Source: a virus. From it: a stretch of DNA of 49,291 nucleotides. A program made the translations under genes and the position numbers. Location: positions 71,253-120,543 of the IMG/VR virus record IMGVR_UViG_3300016457_000036; one strand, 5' to 3'. Below the pieces are notes generated by a model. It worked only from the letters and a program-made list of their open reading frames with translations. It did no database searches and was not told the origin of the DNA. Below, one piece after another: positions 45,934-49,291 of this stretch (position 1 is the first letter of the stretch; each line of letters starts with the position of its first letter).

Positions 45934-48258
45934 TTAGGTAGAAGGAGCTACTGCTACTCTGCCAATACTGTAGTAGTCTATAGTACTCCCGCCTGGAGGT
46001 CCAAATGATGTTCTTCTGAGTTTACCTATTGTATACTCATAACCATCACCCGGTGATACTGTAGTACCGTATGTGCCACTATCAGATATAGCTACTTGTA
46101 CACCATCCCAATAAAAGAAAGTGTTATCTGTCCATCCTACATTATCATCTCTAAGTACATAAAATTTAGGATCTGTAAACCAAAAATATTGGTTATTCCA
46201 TACAGTACCAGGATCACCTATTAGTATATATGCAGTACCGTTATTTCCTGAATAGTTAGATTGGATGTCTACTATTTGAATAGATATTTTTCGTACTGTA
46301 GAGAGTGCATGTGAAACAGTAGTAACAATATCGTTACGATTAAAGTGAGTACTATATGCAGTTGTCTGAGGACTCCATAACGATATTTTAGAAGTATTTG
46401 TAAGATCGATAATACGTTCAATACCACCATTACCATAATTAGATCCTGCAAAATGGGATCCATTATACTCTTGAATTAACGTGCCTGCAGCATTATAAAA
46501 ACGCATAAACGATGCAGTTGTTGAAGTATTACTCCAAGTATCTACTACTTTACTATTTTCAATTCTACCTAGATAGTTGTTAGCACTATCAAATAATCTT
46601 AGGATAACAGAAGCTCTGTCAGGGTTCCAATTAAAATGATGTGTTTTGTAATCAATTACACCTGCTCTAGCGAGTGTAATTTTTGCTGTTTCAGGCTCAG
46701 GAATATTATTAGGCCCTTGTGTATATCTATACCATGTTGCAAGTTTGCTTTCAGCACCGTAACTAGGAACTTGTTTAGGATCATCATAAGCTTCTACATA
46801 GGTATAGTTATGAAAAGCAAAGAACATATTAACGCCTACTTTTTCTACTACTTTTATTTTATGGCGAACAAGTGTCGTGTTTCGAGAAATGTAGAACTCA
46901 TCATTAAATCCTACTTTCACAAATAGTGTTGTGTAAATACCTTGTCCTGTTAGTAATACAGTGCCACTATCTCCTGAAGTGAGATCAAAAGGAACTGCTA
47001 AATTATACATCTTCACATCGCCATCAGATAATGTAAAGAACCGTTTTCCATCGCTACTCATGTCAGCAGATCCAGGTGTATTCACACTTCCTGAGATAGG
47101 GAACGGACTTGACACAGCATTAATGATAAAAGGGTAATTTGTTATATCGTGTGTATCTCCTATATATGTCCAATATTTGTATTTATAGAGAATACTCGCT
47201 ACATCTCCTGCGGAGTTATTAAGGAGTGCTGTAGTCGAAGGATAGTACCCTGTAGTAGTTGCCATTCCTTGACTATCAGAAGCTATAATACTCCCTAATT
47301 TATCGTTTACAAAATCCACTCTTTGTATTGCTTTATTCCAACCATAAGAAATCTTTTCAGCATCGTGTGAGATAGAAGCAGATGCTCTATTTGAGTACAC
47401 GACCTGTGTTGACGTAGTAGCTGTGTATGAGTTAGATACAGCAGCCGCTGACGTTATCTGAAAAGGAATAGTTAAAGGGTGTCGTTTAAATACAGCCGTA
47501 GAACCTGCTGTAACAATATAAGCAGCGCTTCCATCTTCTTTTATACGAAAGATAGGACTACCAAGTGTATGAGTATCGTCATCTATAATATTAACAAGTT
47601 GATCATTTATCTTACGAGCATTGACAGCTTCTACATAAATTGCATCTATATCAGCAAGAGAAAGATTACCTACATTTGATACTACAGGTTTATTTATAGA
47701 GCCTGAAGCAAATTCCCATGTATTACTACTTGAAGAACCGAATACCGCATTATAAGTTGAAGAATCGCTCATATTTATACTACCCGCAGATCTACCATTG
47801 ATATACAATATCTTAGCACCGAAATCAAATATCACGTGATAGTACGTATCTGCTACTACAGGAGTAGAGTAAATATTTCCCCCGTTGGAGACTTGCGCTC
47901 TAAAATTACCGTCTCTCACTTCTACTGTATACTGCTTATTTACATCAGGTAAGCTACCAAATGCAATGTATTCTAAAGTGTTTGTAGTAATTTCTCGCAC
48001 ATATACATCAAGATGAACTAGTCCTATATTCTCTGTTGTACTGTAATTATCAGGAACAAGAGAATAGAAATTATCGCTAAATGGTCCTATCCCCATATCA
48101 AAGTGCTCGGTATCACACACATAGTTACCGACCCATGAAAAGTCTTCTATCTGCACACATGGTGTCTGACTCCATATAAGTTCAGTACCTTTCATGATAC
48201 GTTGAACTTGGGCTGAACCGGCTTTAAAGTTGAGTATATCTAAAGTACCTTTTTTCAC
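45934..48258 (-). CDS. Tail appendage/adhesin-like protein with lectin-like domain and blade repeats, 774 aa
   Basis: The N-terminus MKKGTLDILNFKAGSAQVQR with KGTELIWSQ is a short phage structural lead. Residues about 55-195 show a concanavalin/LamG-like pattern (IGLVHLDVYVREITTNTLEY, TYYHVIFDFGAKILYINGR). Residues about 225-490 hold repeated FRIKEDGSAAY and SSDGKRFFTL units with PLTIPFQITSA linkers, similar to the propeller-like repeats of the 1847-aa fibre. A beta-rich C-terminal domain follows. It probably binds host surface glycans. The start at 48258 lies 9 bases after the upstream fibre gene. Confidence 0.78.
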   Translation of the reverse strand: MKKGTLDILNFKAGSAQVQRIMKGTELIWSQTPCVQIEDFSWVGNYVCDTEHFDMGIGPFSDNFYSLVPDNYSTTENIGLVHLDVYVREITTNTLEYIAFGSLPDVNKQYTVEVRDGNFRAQVSNGGNIYSTPVVADTYYHVIFDFGAKILYINGRSAGSINMSDSSTYNAVFGSSSSNTWEFASGSINKPVVSNVGNLSLADIDAIYVEAVNARKINDQLVNIIDDDTHTLGSPIFRIKEDGSAAYIVTAGSTAVFKRHPLTIPFQITSAAAVSNSYTATTSTQVVYSNRASASISHDAEKISYGWNKAIQRVDFVNDKLGSIIASDSQGMATTTGYYPSTTALLNNSAGDVASILYKYKYWTYIGDTHDITNYPFIINAVSSPFPISGSVNTPGSADMSSDGKRFFTLSDGDVKMYNLAVPFDLTSGDSGTVLLTGQGIYTTLFVKVGFNDEFYISRNTTLVRHKIKVVEKVGVNMFFAFHNYTYVEAYDDPKQVPSYGAESKLATWYRYTQGPNNIPEPETAKITLARAGVIDYKTHHFNWNPDRASVILRLFDSANNYLGRIENSKVVDTWSNTSTTASFMRFYNAAGTLIQEYNGSHFAGSNYGNGGIERIIDLTNTSKISLWSPQTTAYSTHFNRNDIVTTVSHALSTVRKISIQIVDIQSNYSGNNGTAYILIGDPGTVWNNQYFWFTDPKFYVLRDDNVGWTDNTFFYWDGVQVAISDSGTYGTTVSPGDGYEYTIGKLRRTSFGPPGGSTIDYYSIGRVAVAPST

Positions 48259-48267
48259 TTACTGTCC

Positions 48268-49291
48268 TTACGATGTAATAATATAGAAAGTTTCTGAGTC
48301 GTATGTTCCTAGAAGGTTGTAGTCAGTTGAAGAAATAAATACCTGATTACCAACCGGAGTAGCCCCTGCAATACCTGTAGCATCTGTAGTTGCCTTAGTC
48401 TCATTTAGGATCTTACCTTGACCTGCACTCAAAGCACGGTGAGGCGCTGTACTATTAAGATTGTCTATTGTGTACAGTTCCCATAGTGCAGGGTTTAGCG
48501 ACGGTCGCTTATCTACATTACCTATCTCACTCATAGAAATGTAAAAAGAGTTATTCTCAGTAACAAGACTTCCTACCATATATTCTGTGCCGGTATTCCA
48601 TGCTTCTCGTCCACCTGCTCTGTAGTACAGCCATGCTGCGGCATCTGTGTACGGATCAGCATTAATACTAGGAATTTTAGCCATAAAAGTATCTTTACCT
48701 TTTGTAACTAAAGCACCTGCTAAATAGCTAAATGAATCGTTCCATATCTGACCACCAATATCAGATGCAGCAGGTCCTGTAGCACCTCGAAGATCACCTG
48801 TAGCGAAGCCTAGTCCGTCATCTGAAAGGAATGTAACAACACCTGAAGCAGGATCGTACTCACCGGCAGGATTTACTTTCCAACCTAGTCCGTCAGCACC
48901 TCGAAGATCGTCTGTACTAAATGTGAGGCCATCGTTTGAATTAAATGTAACAATACCTGTAGCCGCATTGTATGTACCGTTAGTCCAACTCGCACCTTTA
49001 GGAATAGTGAAGTCGAAAGTAGCTGTTACATTATCACCTGTATTTGTGACAGTAGGGGTAGTTCCAAAAGGAACTGACGTAGCCACACCTGCAGAAATCG
49101 TAGCAGCTTGACCACGCAGATCGGCAGTGTTAAATCCTAGTCCGTCACTAGAGTCGAAGATAACAACACCTGATGCAGGATCGTAGTAACCGTTAGTCCA
49201 ACCAATACCATCTACTCCACTTGCACCTGTATCACCTTTATACCCTGTAACACCAACCGGACCGATATTAACGAAGTGAGCACCTACACCT
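48268..49291 (-). CDS. Tail fibre protein with GW-LRG repeats (partial, N-terminus beyond the right edge)
   Basis: The frame continues without a stop from 48268 to the window edge. The possible GTG at 49086 is internal, since the upstream codons encode another copy of the same repeat. Three repeats of the form G.GW...G.YDPASG.V.F.S.DGLGF.T.DLRG are present, with collagen-like Gly-X-Y between them. NSTAPHRALSAGQGKILNE follows, a motif shared with the 2278-aa fibre ([12 protein letters not shown]). The C-terminal part contains YMVGSLVTENNSFYISMSE, a small carbohydrate-binding-like repeat seen in phage fibres. It is probably an appendage base or shaft. Confidence 0.82.
   Translation of the reverse strand, partial: GVGAHFVNIGPVGVTGYKGDTGASGVDGIGWTNGYYDPASGVVIFDSSDGLGFNTADLRGQAATISAGVATSVPFGTTPTVTNTGDNVTATFDFTIPKGASWTNGTYNAATGIVTFNSNDGLTFSTDDLRGADGLGWKVNPAGEYDPASGVVTFLSDDGLGFATGDLRGATGPAASDIGGQIWNDSFSYLAGALVTKGKDTFMAKIPSINADPYTDAAAWLYYRAGGREAWNTGTEYMVGSLVTENNSFYISMSEIGNVDKRPSLNPALWELYTIDNLNSTAPHRALSAGQGKILNETKATTDATGIAGATPVGNQVFISSTDYNLLGTYDSETFYIITS

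Noticed and set aside
723-49111. Many open plus-strand frames of 60-157 codons opposite the large genes
   Set aside because: They lie antisense inside long minus-strand genes, have no ribosome sites or neighbours of their own, and encode Ser/Leu/Ile-rich sequence typical of reverse-strand shadows.

Overview
The window reads as the late (virion and lysis) half of a large tailed-phage genome. All 30 supported genes lie on the minus strand, packed head to tail and transcribed right to left. Gaps are at most 87 bases, many start and stop codons overlap, and no stretch over 300 bases lacks a gene. The strongest family signals are an N4 gp56-type major capsid protein, an N4 gp59-type portal of about 770 residues, and a giant virion RNA polymerase with the single-subunit (T7/N4) motifs. 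The gene order (tail fibres, lysis, portal, scaffold, capsid, internal proteins, vRNAP) follows the N4 late operon, so I infer a podovirus related to Schitoviridae. A two-protein spanin implies a Gram-negative host; the host genus cannot be read from the sequence. No terminase, integrase, tRNA, CRISPR array or host gene is visible.

In transcription order: (1) 49291-30687 is an adhesion block of fibre and appendage proteins with collagen-like repeats, tandem NPH..VTK.QVGL repeats, beta-propeller-like and lectin-like regions, and a small phospholipase A2-like protein. (2) 30677-28926 is a lysis cassette: a holin candidate, overlapping inner and outer spanins, a second membrane protein, and an M15-like peptidase endolysin. 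(3) 28873-21131 is the head module, preceded by a good sigma70-type promoter: a small protein, portal, two small proteins, an acidic scaffold-like protein with matching motifs at both ends, the major capsid protein and two head-associated proteins. Stem-loops flank the capsid gene, and two UUCG-loop terminators follow it and the next gene. (4) 21085-19557 is the unexpected part: an acyl carrier protein, a compact beta-ketoacyl-ACP synthase with Cys-His-His and active-site Lys intact, and an unknown 163-residue protein with a very strong ribosome binding site, all overlapping and running into the internal virion genes. (5) 19564-1 holds ejection-type proteins, the 2854-residue vRNAP, and a second giant protein, cut by the window edge, that carries a SLOG-type nucleotide-binding domain and an HEXXH zincin motif.

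Together the genes would build the capsid, load it with RNA polymerase and other injected proteins, attach the fibres, and lyse the host. The ACP/KAS pair translated between head and ejection proteins, and the SLOG/metalloprotease giant, do not fit that standard programme and are the best candidates for new biology.
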